Positions 9,851 to 17,821 of a stretch of DNA of 64,000 nt are shown one piece after another. The number at the start of each line of letters is the position of its first letter. Within the stretch, counting starts at the first letter, position 1. The notes below the pieces were generated by a model. The model worked only from the letters and a program-made list of their open reading frames with translations. It ran no database searches and had not been told where the DNA came from. The translations under genes were made by a program, and so were the position numbers. This DNA comes from Burkholderia pyrrocinia (GTDB lineage: Bacteria; Pseudomonadota; Gammaproteobacteria; Burkholderiales; Burkholderiaceae), in assembly GCF_001028665.1 (NCBI RefSeq), contig NZ_CP011504.1:2294001-2358000 (forward strand). The letters are read 5' to 3'.

Positions 9851-10093
9851 GACAAGCGCTGGATCGACTTCCAGGACGGCGCGATGCTCCCTGTCGCCAA
9901 GGCGGGCTCCGGCGGTGTCATGCCGGCGACTTGTCCGAACAACGAAATCGCGGTCGCGAGTTATCGCTATGGCATAGGGCGCGTCGGGCTCGCCGGCTCG
10001 CACCCCCGAAGCCGCTGAATGCTTGCATTGCCGGTGCCGTCTTACGAGCCCGGACGGCATTCCGACCTCATCAACGCCACGATGAGGCAATAG
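9851..10093 (+). pseudogene. Remnant of a BPL_N-domain protein
   Basis: The reading frame from 9851 gives DKRWIDFQDG, then VASYRYGIGRVGLAGSHP, then a TGA at 10016-10018. The same frame continues with SYEPGRHSDLINATMRQ to a TAG at 10091-10093. These are the C-terminal blocks of the biotin-protein-ligase-N-terminal-like (BPL_N) family, a class I glutamine amidotransferase-like fold. The N-terminal half is missing and a TGA at 9842 lies in the same frame, so the gene is broken. The block after VGLAGSHP looks locally frame-slipped at a run of C. Function is lost. The family match is from memory of its motifs. Confidence 0.6.
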
Positions 10094-10104
10094 CGGCGCG
10101 TGTC

Positions 10105-10578
10105 CTATCTCCGCTTCGCCCGATACGCGTCGAGATTCTTCCGCGCCTGCGCGCGGATCGCGCGTTGCACGAACGGCGTCCAGCCGAGCAGGGCGCCCTT
10201 CAGCCCAAGCGCCTGACGCGCCCAGCGCCACAGGTCGAAAGTGTCGCGATGCTCGGCGATGAGCCCGTCGCGGAACCGGAAACGTGCGTCGATCCGGTTG
10301 ACGACCATGCGGCCGGTAGTCGTGAACCTGTAGTGCGCGACCCACTGGGCGCGCCCGGTCTGTTCGTCGGCGTCGACCTCGCCGAACGTCAGCGAAAATT
10401 CCTGCGCGCGCGCCACCAGCATGCGCCACATGTCGCGCGCGAGTTCGCCGCGCAATTCGCCGAACGCGGGATCGCTGAAGACGATGTCGTCGGCATAGCA
10501 GGCGAGCATCGCGTCGATGTCGCGCTGCTGGAAGGCCGTGTAAAAGCGCTGGATCAAATCGGTGTTGGGGTGACTCAT
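10105..10578 (-). CDS. NTF2/SnoaL-like protein
   Basis: A 157-residue protein of the nuclear-transport-factor-2-like (SnoaL-like, limonene epoxide hydrolase) fold. Typical features are the opening helix HPNTDLIQRFYTAFQQRD, then MLACYADDIVFSDPAFGEL and the strands FRFRDGLIAEHRDTFDLWRW. Members are small-molecule isomerases, hydrolases or ligand-binding proteins; the actual ligand is unknown. The ATG at 10578 follows AAAAG and is where homology begins. The longer upstream frame covers an intergenic stretch. It appears to be transcribed alone. Confidence 0.85.
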   Translation of the reverse strand: MSHPNTDLIQRFYTAFQQRDIDAMLACYADDIVFSDPAFGELRGELARDMWRMLVARAQEFSLTFGEVDADEQTGRAQWVAHYRFTTTGRMVVNRIDARFRFRDGLIAEHRDTFDLWRWARQALGLKGALLGWTPFVQRAIRAQARKNLDAYRAKRR

Positions 10579-10680
10579 CTTTTGATTGGCTGTCGTTGTA
10601 GATGAAGCGGCGTCTCGACGCGACGGCCCGATGATATCGGGCAAGCCACTGTATCGGAAATCAAACGGGCGCTGCGCGAT

Positions 10681-11013
10681 GTGAGCGACAGTACTGCACG
10701 AGATGCCGGTTTCGACCCGCTGCTGTGTCCGGTTCCGCCTTCGGTGCAAGGCGACGATCGCAGCGAGTACATGAACCACGACGCATACGAGATCGTCGGC
10801 GACATGCCGGTTCATGTCGGCGGCGCGTGCTACATCGGCCGGCTGGTCCACTGGTTTGGTTATTACGGCAAGGATGGCCTGATGGCGCAGATGCCGATGC
10901 GTCTCCCCGGCAACGATACGGACCGCGAGCAGACGTTCAGCGCGAACGGCGTCCGGACCGTGGCCTCCGTCGGAACGGCGATCGGGAAAATGACGATAAA
11001 CCGCGGGAACTGA
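10681..11013 (+). CDS. Uncertain small ORF
   Basis: A GTG-initiated frame of 110 codons with balanced residue composition, including GDMPVHVGGACYIGRLVHWF and GYYGKDGLMAQMPMRLPGND. I do not recognise a family, and there is no clear ribosome-binding site before the GTG. It may be a real hypothetical protein, the end of a decayed gene, or chance. It runs divergently from the NTF2-like gene. Confidence 0.3.
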   Translation: MSDSTARDAGFDPLLCPVPPSVQGDDRSEYMNHDAYEIVGDMPVHVGGACYIGRLVHWFGYYGKDGLMAQMPMRLPGNDTDREQTFSANGVRTVASVGTAIGKMTINRGN

Positions 11014-11081
11014 CGTGGGCGCTCGTGGCTTCGGTCCAGGCGTTCGGACTTGAACGCGACCGGAACGTCACCGGATTCGCG

Positions 11082-11330
11082 TCAACGGTTCGCCATCGCG
11101 ACGTCCTGATTGCCTCGCCCGGTCACCAGGCAACCCGACATGAACGCCTCGCGCTGGCTGCTGGCGGCTGCTTCGCCGAAGCCGCGGCCGAGCGCGTCGG
11201 CCTTCACCTGCGCGGCACCCTGTTCGCATGCAAGCGGGCTGGCGTCGCGGCCCTGCGCATGCAGGATCGCGCGATCGGCAATGAGATATGCCAGCAGCGC
11301 GAAAACAGCGATATGTACGGCTCGTCTCAC
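11082..11330 (-). CDS. Small exported hypothetical protein
   Basis: An 82-residue protein with a short basic N-terminus (MRRAVH), a hydrophobic stretch IAVFALLAYLIADRAIL and a likely cleavage near ILHAQG, so it is probably exported to the periplasm. The mature part has two Cys (ACEQGAAQ and SGCLVTGRG) that could form a disulfide. The start is a GTG at 11330, chosen because GAGGAGAC stands 5 bases upstream. The function is not recognised. It lies in a gene-poor stretch and seems monocistronic. Confidence 0.55.
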   Translation of the reverse strand: MRRAVHIAVFALLAYLIADRAILHAQGRDASPLACEQGAAQVKADALGRGFGEAAASSQREAFMSGCLVTGRGNQDVAMANR

Positions 11331-11727
11331 GGTTCGTCTCCTCGTCGCTCAAGCGTAACGCGGACACGTTCGGCGAAGCACTTGGGGGTTCCCCCGGTAA
11401 ACGTCTGCTGAATCGGTGGCGGGGCTGCGTGATCCTGTCCCGTTTTTCGTGTTTCGCGTGCAAAAGGAAGGGGGACTTCAGGCCGGCGGCAGGCAGACGA
11501 GGATTGGCCCGCAGCGCGGTAATCGCGCGACGGGTTTCGGCACGACAGGCGCGTGATTCGCGCGAGTTTGACGAATGTCAGGTTACGGGCAGGCGGGGAC
11601 GGTCGCGCTGCCGCTCAAAGCGATAGCATGAATGCATGATTTGACGGAGCGCGATGACGGATGAATGCATCGGTTCCGGCAAGCAGGTGCGTGTTGAACA
11701 TCGCTGTCGAAATAGTGAGGAATCCAA

Positions 11728-11838
11728 ATGTTGAACGTCTCTTCCGTGCTGATCAGTCTCGCTCCGATGTGGGCAATCCTGCTGGTTGCGTCTTCGGCGG
11801 CCGCCTATTTCGTGTTCTGGCGCAAGGTCATCGAATAA
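11728..11838 (+). CDS. 36-residue single-pass membrane microprotein
   Basis: The ATG at 11728 opens a 36-codon frame ending at TAA 11836-11838. It starts MLNVSSVLISLAPMW, continues as a hydrophobic segment of about 23 residues, and ends in a basic tail FWRKVIE. GTGAGGA stands 7 bases upstream as a ribosome-binding site. The layout (short N-terminus, one transmembrane helix, positively charged end) is typical of small regulatory or assembly subunits of membrane complexes. I cannot assign it to a named family. It lies between two - strand genes, so it must have its own promoter. Confidence 0.5.
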   Translation: MLNVSSVLISLAPMWAILLVASSAAAYFVFWRKVIE

Positions 11839-11980
11839 GCGTTGCGCGACGGGCGGTACACGTGCGATGCGCAACGCGTACACGCACTGCGCCGCTCATG
11901 CGTCCATCGCCGGTGCAAGCCTGCGGCCCGTCATGCGACCGACCGTCGACGCATCGGCGCACCGCCGCGCATCGTTCCTG

Positions 11981-12415
11981 TCATTGCACGGCCGTCACCG
12001 GCACATTCGAAATCCGTACCAGCCGGCCCATCACGCTGCGGCGAAACATCGACATCAGCGCATGGAGCGGATCGTGCCTCGGCGCGACGACCACGATCTC
12101 GTCGCATCCGGTCTCGGCCGCCACGGTCGCGATCGTATCGGCCACCGGGCCGACCTTCATCACGACGCTGTACTTGACGCCGGCTTCCCGCAGAATCCGC
12201 TCGGCCATGGCCAGATCGTCGGACGCGAACTTCTCCTCGATCGCGCGCAGCCGCGACAGCGGGTGATAGGCCTCGAGCCGCGTCGATTCGAGCGGCGCCT
12301 GAACGTTGATCAGCACGATCTCCGACGCGCACCGCTCGCGATACAGGAATGTCGCGTGGCGAACCGCCTGAAGCGAGCGGGGCGAGTGACCGACCGGAAC
12401 CAGCAGCTTGAGCAT
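11981..12415 (-). CDS. Universal stress protein, UspA family
   Basis: A 144-residue single-domain universal stress protein. It opens with the strand MLKLLVPVGHSPRSLQAVRHA and ends with the nucleotide-loop-like region VVVAPRHDPLHALMSMFRRSVMGRLVR, then SNVPVTAVQ. That arrangement resembles the GxxG-x9-G(S/T) ATP motif of the family, but with Pro-Arg-His at the first glycine position, so ATP binding is doubtful. The start at 12415 is where the family begins. Such proteins are commonly induced by starvation, oxygen limitation or stress. It is divergent from the amidase, with a 371-base gap holding a palindrome. Confidence 0.88.
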   Translation of the reverse strand: MLKLLVPVGHSPRSLQAVRHATFLYRERCASEIVLINVQAPLESTRLEAYHPLSRLRAIEEKFASDDLAMAERILREAGVKYSVVMKVGPVADTIATVAAETGCDEIVVVAPRHDPLHALMSMFRRSVMGRLVRISNVPVTAVQ

Positions 12416-12556
12416 GAACGATGTCCAAGAGAACGAGATGCTTCCAGCGTAGCGCGCGGCCGGAACGCGCAATCTAAAGAGATCGGGCGGCCGCGTAAAA
12501 ATGTCGTTAACGCGTGCCGCCTCGTGTCGCGCCTATTAGAAATATAAGAAATTTAA

Positions 12557-12572
12557 GTTTATGCGCATAAAC
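12557..12572. promoter_or_regulatory. 16-bp perfect palindrome, operator candidate
   Basis: GTTTATGCGCATAAAC is perfectly self-complementary and lies in an AT-rich patch between the divergent usp and amidase genes, 142 bases from the usp start and 215 from the amidase start. A 16-bp dyad of this form fits a TetR- or LacI-type operator. No regulator gene is adjacent, so the assignment is inferred from symmetry and location only. Confidence 0.5.
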
Positions 12573-12786
12573 GATTTCATCGATCGGGGCGGCGCGGGCT
12601 GCCCGGCACGCGTCGCATCGATTTAGTCGGATCCGCAATGAATCGCGGCGGAAAATATCGGAGGTCGCCGAATCGGCGTCGCGTAGAGTAGAACATCGGC
12701 CGCGGCGCGGCCCCTCCCGGCCGGTTCGGGAACGACCGCTGCCGCCACGCGGCCCGCCATTCCAATCCGATTCCAGGAGACTCCGC

Positions 12787-14271
12787 ATGCCGCACGGCGC
12801 CCCGCAGCTTCTCGCTCCCGCTTCCATCCCCGTCGACCCGATCGTGCGCCTGTCGGCCGGCGAGCTCGCGTCGGCGATCCGCAGCAAGGCGGTTTCGTGC
12901 GTCGAGACGATGCGCGCCTATCTCGACCACGTCGAGCGCGTGAACGGCGCGGTCAACGCGATCGTCGCGCTGCGGGACCGCGATGCGCTGCTCGCCGAAG
13001 CCGCGGAAAAGGATGCCGCGCTGGCGCGCGGCGAGTACCACGGCTGGATGCACGGGATGCCGCAGGCGCCGAAGGATCTGGCGATGACGAAGGGGTTGCG
13101 GACGACCTACGGTTCGCCGATCTTCCGCGAGAACGTGCCGCAGGCCGATTCCGTCGGCGTCGCGCGGATGCGCGCGGCCGGCGCGATCTTCATCGGCAAG
13201 ACCAATACGCCGGAGTTCGGGCTCGGTTCGCACACGTTCAACGAGGTTTATGGTGCGACGCGCAATCCGTACGACCTGACGAAGAGCGCGGGCGGCAGCA
13301 GCGGCGGCACGGCGGCGGCGCTCGCGTCGCGGATGCTGCCGGTGGCGGACGGCAGCGATTTCGGCGGCTCGCTGCGCAATCCGGCTGCGTTCTGCAACAT
13401 CTACGGCTTCCGCCCGTCGCAGGGACGCGTGCCGCGCTGGCCGGGCGTCGACGTGTTCGTGCAGCAGCTCGGCATCGAAGGTCCGATGGGCCGCACGGTC
13501 GGCGACGTCGCGCAACTGCTCGCGATCCAGGCTGGCTACGACCGCAACGATCCGCTGTCGCTCGCGGAAGATCCGGCCGTGTTCGCGCAACCGCTCGACG
13601 CGGACCTGCGCGGCAAGCGCATCGCGTGGGTCGGCGACTGGAACGGTTATCTCGCGACCGAGGCCGGCGTGCTCGCGCAGTGCGAGCAGGGGCTGGCGAC
13701 GCTGCGCGAGATCGGCTGCGACGTCGATGCCGCGCTGCCGGCGTTCGCGCCCGACCGGATCTGGCGCCTGTGGCTCGCGCACCGGCACCTGCTGTCCGGC
13801 GGTGGGCTGCTCGCGCACTATCGCGACCCGGCGCGCCGCGCGCTGCTGAAGCCCGAGGCGATCTACGAGGTCGAAGGGCTGCTTGCGATGCCGGGCGCGG
13901 CCGTGTTCGACGCGAGCGTCGAGCGCACCGCGTGGCACCAGGCCGTGCTGAGTTTCTTCGACCGCTACGACTTCATCGCGGCGCCGACCGCGCAGGTGTT
14001 CCCGTTCGACGTCGACCAGCGCTGGCCTAAGGAGATCGCGGGCCGTGCGATGGACACCTATCACCGCTGGATGGAAACGGTCGTGCCGTGGACGCTGGCC
14101 GGCTGCCCGGTGATCAACGTGCCGGTCGGCTTCAACGACGCGGGGCTGCCGATGGGGATGCAACTGATCGGGCGTCCGCGCGCCGATCTCGCCGTGTTGC
14201 AGCTCGCACGCGGCTACGAGCAGGCGGCCGACTGGGTCGGCCAGCGGCTGCCGGCGTGGATGGCTGCGTAA
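12787..14271 (+). CDS. Amidase (amidase-signature family)
   Basis: A 494-residue amidase-signature hydrolase that cleaves a carboxamide to acid and ammonia. The Ser-cisSer-Lys triad is visible: Lys in PQAPKDLAM, the Gly/Ser-rich KSAGGSSGGTAAALASRM, and the nucleophile Ser in GSDFGGSLRNPAAFCN. The ATG at 12787 follows CCAGGAGAC by 5 bases. It is not GatA-like in context, as no gatB or gatC is nearby. It probably acts on small aliphatic or aryl amides in nitrogen scavenging, but the substrate cannot be read from sequence. It appears monocistronic. Confidence 0.93.
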   Translation: MPHGAPQLLAPASIPVDPIVRLSAGELASAIRSKAVSCVETMRAYLDHVERVNGAVNAIVALRDRDALLAEAAEKDAALARGEYHGWMHGMPQAPKDLAMTKGLRTTYGSPIFRENVPQADSVGVARMRAAGAIFIGKTNTPEFGLGSHTFNEVYGATRNPYDLTKSAGGSSGGTAAALASRMLPVADGSDFGGSLRNPAAFCNIYGFRPSQGRVPRWPGVDVFVQQLGIEGPMGRTVGDVAQLLAIQAGYDRNDPLSLAEDPAVFAQPLDADLRGKRIAWVGDWNGYLATEAGVLAQCEQGLATLREIGCDVDAALPAFAPDRIWRLWLAHRHLLSGGGLLAHYRDPARRALLKPEAIYEVEGLLAMPGAAVFDASVERTAWHQAVLSFFDRYDFIAAPTAQVFPFDVDQRWPKEIAGRAMDTYHRWMETVVPWTLAGCPVINVPVGFNDAGLPMGMQLIGRPRADLAVLQLARGYEQAADWVGQRLPAWMAA

Positions 14272-14658
14272 GGTCGCGGCCGGCCGGCAGCCGGTAGCGG
14301 GGTGACGAAACGGGCGGCGGCGAGCTGTCCGTTTTGCTTCGATCTCTGAACGGGATGTTTGTCGGCACCCGGCACCCGGCACACCGGCGACGAACGCGTT
14401 TCCTGTCCGCGATGCGTTTGCGGTACCGCTCGCAAAGCCCGAAACCCGCCTGCATTGATGCCACCGGAGAACGAATTCCGGCACACGCCCGATATCGCGC
14501 AGCAACCGCGGACGAATCCGCTCGACAGGGCCCGTCGTTCGCGGAATTGCAAGCGGCCGCGCGGCGCGATTTCGTTTCGATGTGTTTCAGTCGTTGCGGC
14601 GGCGCGCGACGCGCTTCGACAATATCGGCCTCAATCATTCCGGCACGAGGGAAAACAC
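14272..14658. other. Intergenic region with no gene seen
   Basis: A 387-base gap between the amidase and the exported protein. It holds a short CACCCGG-type tandem near 14368-14385 and the presumed promoter of the next gene. No frame shows protein-like composition and no terminator hairpin with a T-run is visible. Confidence 0.5.
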
Positions 14659-15345
14659 ATGAAGCACATTCGCGCGACGGGCAGGCACCTGGCCTCGGCA
14701 GGCATCGCATTCGGCATCCTGGTGAGCGGCGCCGCGCACGCGCAGCTCGACTTGCAGTCGCTCGGCGCGTCGCTGCTCGGCGGCGGCCAGCAGCAGGCGG
14801 CACCCGCGCAGGGCGGCGTCGCGCAGTTGCTGCAGGCGTATGTCGGTGCGAACCAGCAGGTGCTGTCCGGCCAGTCGTCGCTCGCGTCGGCGATGGGGCT
14901 CACCGGCGCGGCCGGGCAGGCGCAGCAGGCCGCGGGTCAACTGGCCGGCGGCAATGCGCTGACGCCGGCCGCGCTGTCGCAGATGGGCGGCGCGCAGCAG
15001 TCGGTGTCGCAGGCGCTCGGCCAGGCATTCGCGAGCGGCGGCGCCTCGCACGGCCCGATCGACAAGCAGGCGTTCAGCAACGGCCTCGCGTCGCTCGGCC
15101 AGGGGCTCACGCAGTATTCGCAACTGCAGTCGGGGCTCGGCAATCTCGGTTCGACGAGCGCCGCTTCGCTGCTGCAGTCGGGCCTGAATCCGCAGAACAT
15201 GCAGGCCGCGTCGTATATCGCGCAAAGCGCGCCGGGCCAGTTGCAGTCGCTCGCGGCGACGCTCAGCCAGGCCGTGCAGTTCGCGACGAGCCAGGGCATT
15301 TCGGTGCCGTCGGTCGCGTCGTCGGCGCTGAAGCTGCTGCCGTAA
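14659..15345 (+). CDS. Exported Gln/Ala/Gly-rich hypothetical protein
   Basis: A 228-residue protein with a clear Sec signal peptide (MKHIRATGRHLASAGIAFG to about AHAQ, cleavage near residue 30). The mature part is rich in Ala, Gln, Gly, Ser and Leu, with repeated short units such as GQQQAAPAQGG and GLASLGQGLTQYSQLQSGLG. No enzyme motif is seen. Low-complexity exported proteins of this type are common in Burkholderia and may be envelope-associated. The start is chosen at 14659, where the signal peptide begins, with GAGGGAAAACAC upstream. It is 123 bases before the NAT gene and may share a transcript with it. Confidence 0.75.
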   Translation: MKHIRATGRHLASAGIAFGILVSGAAHAQLDLQSLGASLLGGGQQQAAPAQGGVAQLLQAYVGANQQVLSGQSSLASAMGLTGAAGQAQQAAGQLAGGNALTPAALSQMGGAQQSVSQALGQAFASGGASHGPIDKQAFSNGLASLGQGLTQYSQLQSGLGNLGSTSAASLLQSGLNPQNMQAASYIAQSAPGQLQSLAATLSQAVQFATSQGISVPSVASSALKLLP

Positions 15346-15468
15346 CGTTGCGCGGGGCCGCGCGCGGTGCGGTGCCGGCATCGCGCGCGACGACGGACAA
15401 TCGCCCTGCACAACATGGGGATTTCGCACGATGCTATCGTGGCGTGTCCCTTTTATCGGTGCAGGTTC

Positions 15469-16299
15469 ATGACTGACTCGTTCGACCTCTCGCGCTATTT
15501 CTCCCGCATCGGCTACGACGGCCCGGCCGAGCCGACGCTCGACGTGCTGCGCCGCCTGCATCTGCTGCACCCGCAGGCGATTCCGTTCGAAAACCTCAAT
15601 CCGCTGACCGGCGCGCGCGTCGCGCTCGACCTTCCCGCCATCGTCGACAAGGTGATCGGGCGCCGCCGCGGCGGCTACTGCTTCGAACTCAACAAGCTGT
15701 TCTACACCGCGCTCACGACGATCGGTTTTCGCGTGACGCCGCTGATCGCGCGCGTACGCTGGATGCGGCCGCCCGAGATCGTCACCGCGCAGACCCACAT
15801 GCTGCTGCGCATCGATCTCGACGGCGCGGCCTGGCTCGCGGACATCGGCTTCGGCAGCGCGACGCTGACCGCGCCGCTGCGCTTCGTGCCGGGCGAGCGG
15901 CAACTGACGCCGCACGGCGCGTTTCGCGTGGTCGACGCGCCGGTCGACGGCGAATTCGACATGCAGTTCGAGATCCCCGACGGCTGGCAGACCACGTACC
16001 GTTTCTCGCTGAAACCGGCCGAATGGATCGATTACGACGCCGCGAACTGGTTCACGTCGACGTATCCCGAATCGATCTTCGTGAACGACCTGATCGCGTG
16101 TCGCGTGCTGCCGGACGGCCGCGCGGCGCTGCTCAACACCGCACTGACGTTGCGCGACGCGGCGGGGGCCGGGCGCACCGTCACGTTCGACGACGCAGCG
16201 GAGTGGGGCGCGTGCCTGCGCGACACGATCGGCATCGATACGGCCGGATTCGATCTCGACGCGCTGTTTGCGCGGCTGGCGGCGCGCGCCGCGAAGTAA
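15469..16299 (+). CDS. Arylamine N-acetyltransferase
   Basis: A 276-residue arylamine N-acetyltransferase that transfers acetyl from acetyl-CoA to aromatic amines and hydrazines. The Cys-His-Asp triad is visible: Cys in RRGGYCFELN (about residue 70), His in TAQTHMLLRID (about 108), and Asp in WLADIGFGS (about 123). IPFENLNPL near the N-terminus is a family signature. The ATG at 15469 is preferred over upstream in-frame codons because homology starts at DSFDLSRYFSRIGY. In soil bacteria the enzyme detoxifies or modifies aromatic amines. Confidence in the family is high. Confidence 0.95.
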   Translation: MTDSFDLSRYFSRIGYDGPAEPTLDVLRRLHLLHPQAIPFENLNPLTGARVALDLPAIVDKVIGRRRGGYCFELNKLFYTALTTIGFRVTPLIARVRWMRPPEIVTAQTHMLLRIDLDGAAWLADIGFGSATLTAPLRFVPGERQLTPHGAFRVVDAPVDGEFDMQFEIPDGWQTTYRFSLKPAEWIDYDAANWFTSTYPESIFVNDLIACRVLPDGRAALLNTALTLRDAAGAGRTVTFDDAAEWGACLRDTIGIDTAGFDLDALFARLAARAAK

Positions 16300-16384
16300 C
16301 CCGAACGCACGGTATTCGAAGGCGGCCCGCACACGGGCCGCGCCCGATCACGCGATCCATCGCCATCACCCGTACTTGATTTTT

Positions 16385-16406
16385 GCTAGATTACTAGCAT
16401 ACTAGC
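16385..16406. promoter_or_regulatory. Triple CTAG operator of the RHH operon
   Basis: Three CTAG tetranucleotides stand exactly 8 bases apart (16386, 16394, 16402) within 22 bases, 5 bases before the start codon of the ribbon-helix-helix gene. CTAG is rare in such genomes, so the periodic array is unlikely to be chance. Ribbon-helix-helix repressors bind tandem short repeats cooperatively, so this is the likely autoregulatory operator. Confidence 0.6.
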
Positions 16407-16410
16407 TTCC

Positions 16411-16587
16411 ATGACCGACGAAGAAGTGAAGCAATTCAACGTGTACCTGCCGCTCGGCCTGATCCGGCAGGTCAAGCATCGCGCCATCGAAACGGAGCAA
16501 TCGCTGTCCGCGCTGGTGGCCGACGCGTTGCGCGCATACCTGGCCGCGCCGCAGCCGGGCGCGAGGCCGTCCACCGAGGAGGAGTGA
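16411..16587 (+). CDS. Ribbon-helix-helix transcriptional regulator
   Basis: A 58-residue protein: an acidic start MTDEEVKQ, the DNA-contacting strand [19 protein letters not shown] and a helix [19 protein letters not shown]. This is the Arc/CopG/MetJ-type ribbon-helix-helix fold, which acts as a dimer or higher oligomer. The VOC gene start lies one base after its stop, and a methyltransferase follows, so the three form an operon. The CTAG array just upstream is its likely operator. A toxin-antitoxin role is unlikely, as neither downstream gene resembles a toxin. Confidence 0.85.
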   Translation: MTDEEVKQFNVYLPLGLIRQVKHRAIETEQSLSALVADALRAYLAAPQPGARPSTEEE

Positions 16588-16588
16588 C

Positions 16589-16939
16589 ATGTCATCCGAG
16601 CGAATCGAAGCCGTGTACCTGACGACGCACAACTGGGGCAAGTCGGCGAAGTTCTTCCAGGCGCTGGGCTTCACGCTGGAATTCGAAACCGATCACAACT
16701 CGGGCCAGCTCCGCAGCGGCGACGGCCCGTTTCTGTTCATCGCCGAAGTGCCGCCGGGCGAGACGCCCGGCATGCAGGTCGTGCTCAAGGTGCCCGACGA
16801 GCAGGCGGTGCGGCCGCAGCCGATCGTCGATGTCGTCACGCCGTTCGAGGACACGCACTGGGGCACGCGCGACATGACCGTGCGCGATCCCGACGGTCGC
16901 GTGTGGCGCCTGCAGGCGCCGGGCAAGCAGGGCGCGTGA
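16589..16939 (+). CDS. VOC family (glyoxalase-like) protein
   Basis: A 116-residue single-module vicinal-oxygen-chelate protein. It opens EAVYLTTHNWGKSAKFFQAL and closes with VTPFEDTHWGTRDMTVRDPDGRVWRLQ, the usual double beta-alpha-beta-beta-beta pattern. Members include glyoxalases, antibiotic-sequestering proteins and thiol transferases, and the exact role is unknown. It begins one base after the stop of the regulator and ends 7 bases before the methyltransferase, so all three are probably co-transcribed and controlled by the regulator. Confidence 0.85.
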   Translation: MSSERIEAVYLTTHNWGKSAKFFQALGFTLEFETDHNSGQLRSGDGPFLFIAEVPPGETPGMQVVLKVPDEQAVRPQPIVDVVTPFEDTHWGTRDMTVRDPDGRVWRLQAPGKQGA

Positions 16940-16946
16940 GGCCGCT

Positions 16947-17807
16947 ATGACCGATACCCGCGAAGACGCCCCCGACAGCACCGCCGCACGCGTAGCACTG
17001 TGGCGCGCGCTGCACGTCGAACTCGACGCGCCGCCGCACGTGCTCGCCGATGAAGTCGGGCTTCGACTGCTCGCGCCGGCGCCGGGCTGGCAGCAGCGCG
17101 GCGACATGGATCCGCAGTTCACGCGGCCGTTTCGCGCGTCGATCGTCGCGCGGGCGCGCTTCATCGAGGATCTCGTGGTCGAGCAGGCCGCGCGCGGCGT
17201 GAGCCAGTACGTGATCCTGGGCGCGGGCCTCGACAGTTTCGTGCAGCGCCGGCCCGACATGGCGTCGCGCGTGACCGTCTTCGAAGTCGACCCGCCGGCG
17301 CCGCAGGCATGGAAGCAGCGCCGCCTGGTCGAGCTCGGCTTCGGCGTGCCCGACTGGCTGCGCTTCGTGCCGGTCGATTTCGAGGCGAAGCAGTCGTGGC
17401 GCGCTGCGCTCGTCGGCGCGGGCTTCGACGCCGGCAAGCCGGCGGTCGTGGTGTCCACCGGCGTCAGCATGTACCTGACGCGCGAAGCGAACGCGGCCGC
17501 GCTGCGCGAAGTCGCGTCGCTCGCGCCGGGCTCGACGCTGGCGATGACGTTCCTGCTGCCGCTGGAGAACGCGGACCCGGACGTGCGCCCGGGGCTCGAA
17601 ATGGCCGCGAAGGGCGCGCGCGCGAGCGGCACGCCGTTCATCAGCTTCTTCATGCCTGCGCAGATCCAGGCGCTCGCGCTGGAGGCCGGCTTTGCGACAG
17701 CCGGGCACGTGTCGGCTGCGGAGCTGACGCGCCGCTATTTCGCCGATCGCACGGACGGCCTGCGGCCGCCGAACAACGCGGAAGAGCTGCTGGTCGCGAC
17801 GGTCTGA
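16947..17807 (+). CDS. SAM-dependent methyltransferase, PPM1/LCM-like
   Basis: A 286-residue class I methyltransferase of the leucine-carboxyl-methyltransferase-like (PF04072) group. The SAM-binding motif VILGAGLDSFVQRRPD lies near residue 92, with an acidic partner VFEVDPPAPQAWKQ, and YFADRTDGLRPP sits near the C-terminus. Bacterial members methylate small natural products or unknown acceptors. GAGG sits 5 bases before the ATG. It is the last gene of the operon and ends 14 bases before the convergent GDH gene. Its co-regulation with a VOC protein suggests a small-molecule modification or resistance role, which is inferred. Confidence 0.88.
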   Translation: MTDTREDAPDSTAARVALWRALHVELDAPPHVLADEVGLRLLAPAPGWQQRGDMDPQFTRPFRASIVARARFIEDLVVEQAARGVSQYVILGAGLDSFVQRRPDMASRVTVFEVDPPAPQAWKQRRLVELGFGVPDWLRFVPVDFEAKQSWRAALVGAGFDAGKPAVVVSTGVSMYLTREANAAALREVASLAPGSTLAMTFLLPLENADPDVRPGLEMAAKGARASGTPFISFFMPAQIQALALEAGFATAGHVSAAELTRRYFADRTDGLRPPNNAEELLVATV

Positions 17808-17821
17808 CCCTGCCCGAACCG

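Noticed and set aside
11288..11626. 112-codon + frame in the gap before the microprotein
   Set aside because: The translation is basic low-complexity sequence and it overlaps the better supported small exported gene on the other strand.
16411..16939. Toxin-antitoxin module for the ribbon-helix-helix gene
   Set aside because: The downstream genes are a VOC protein and a methyltransferase, not a RelE, PIN or similar toxin.
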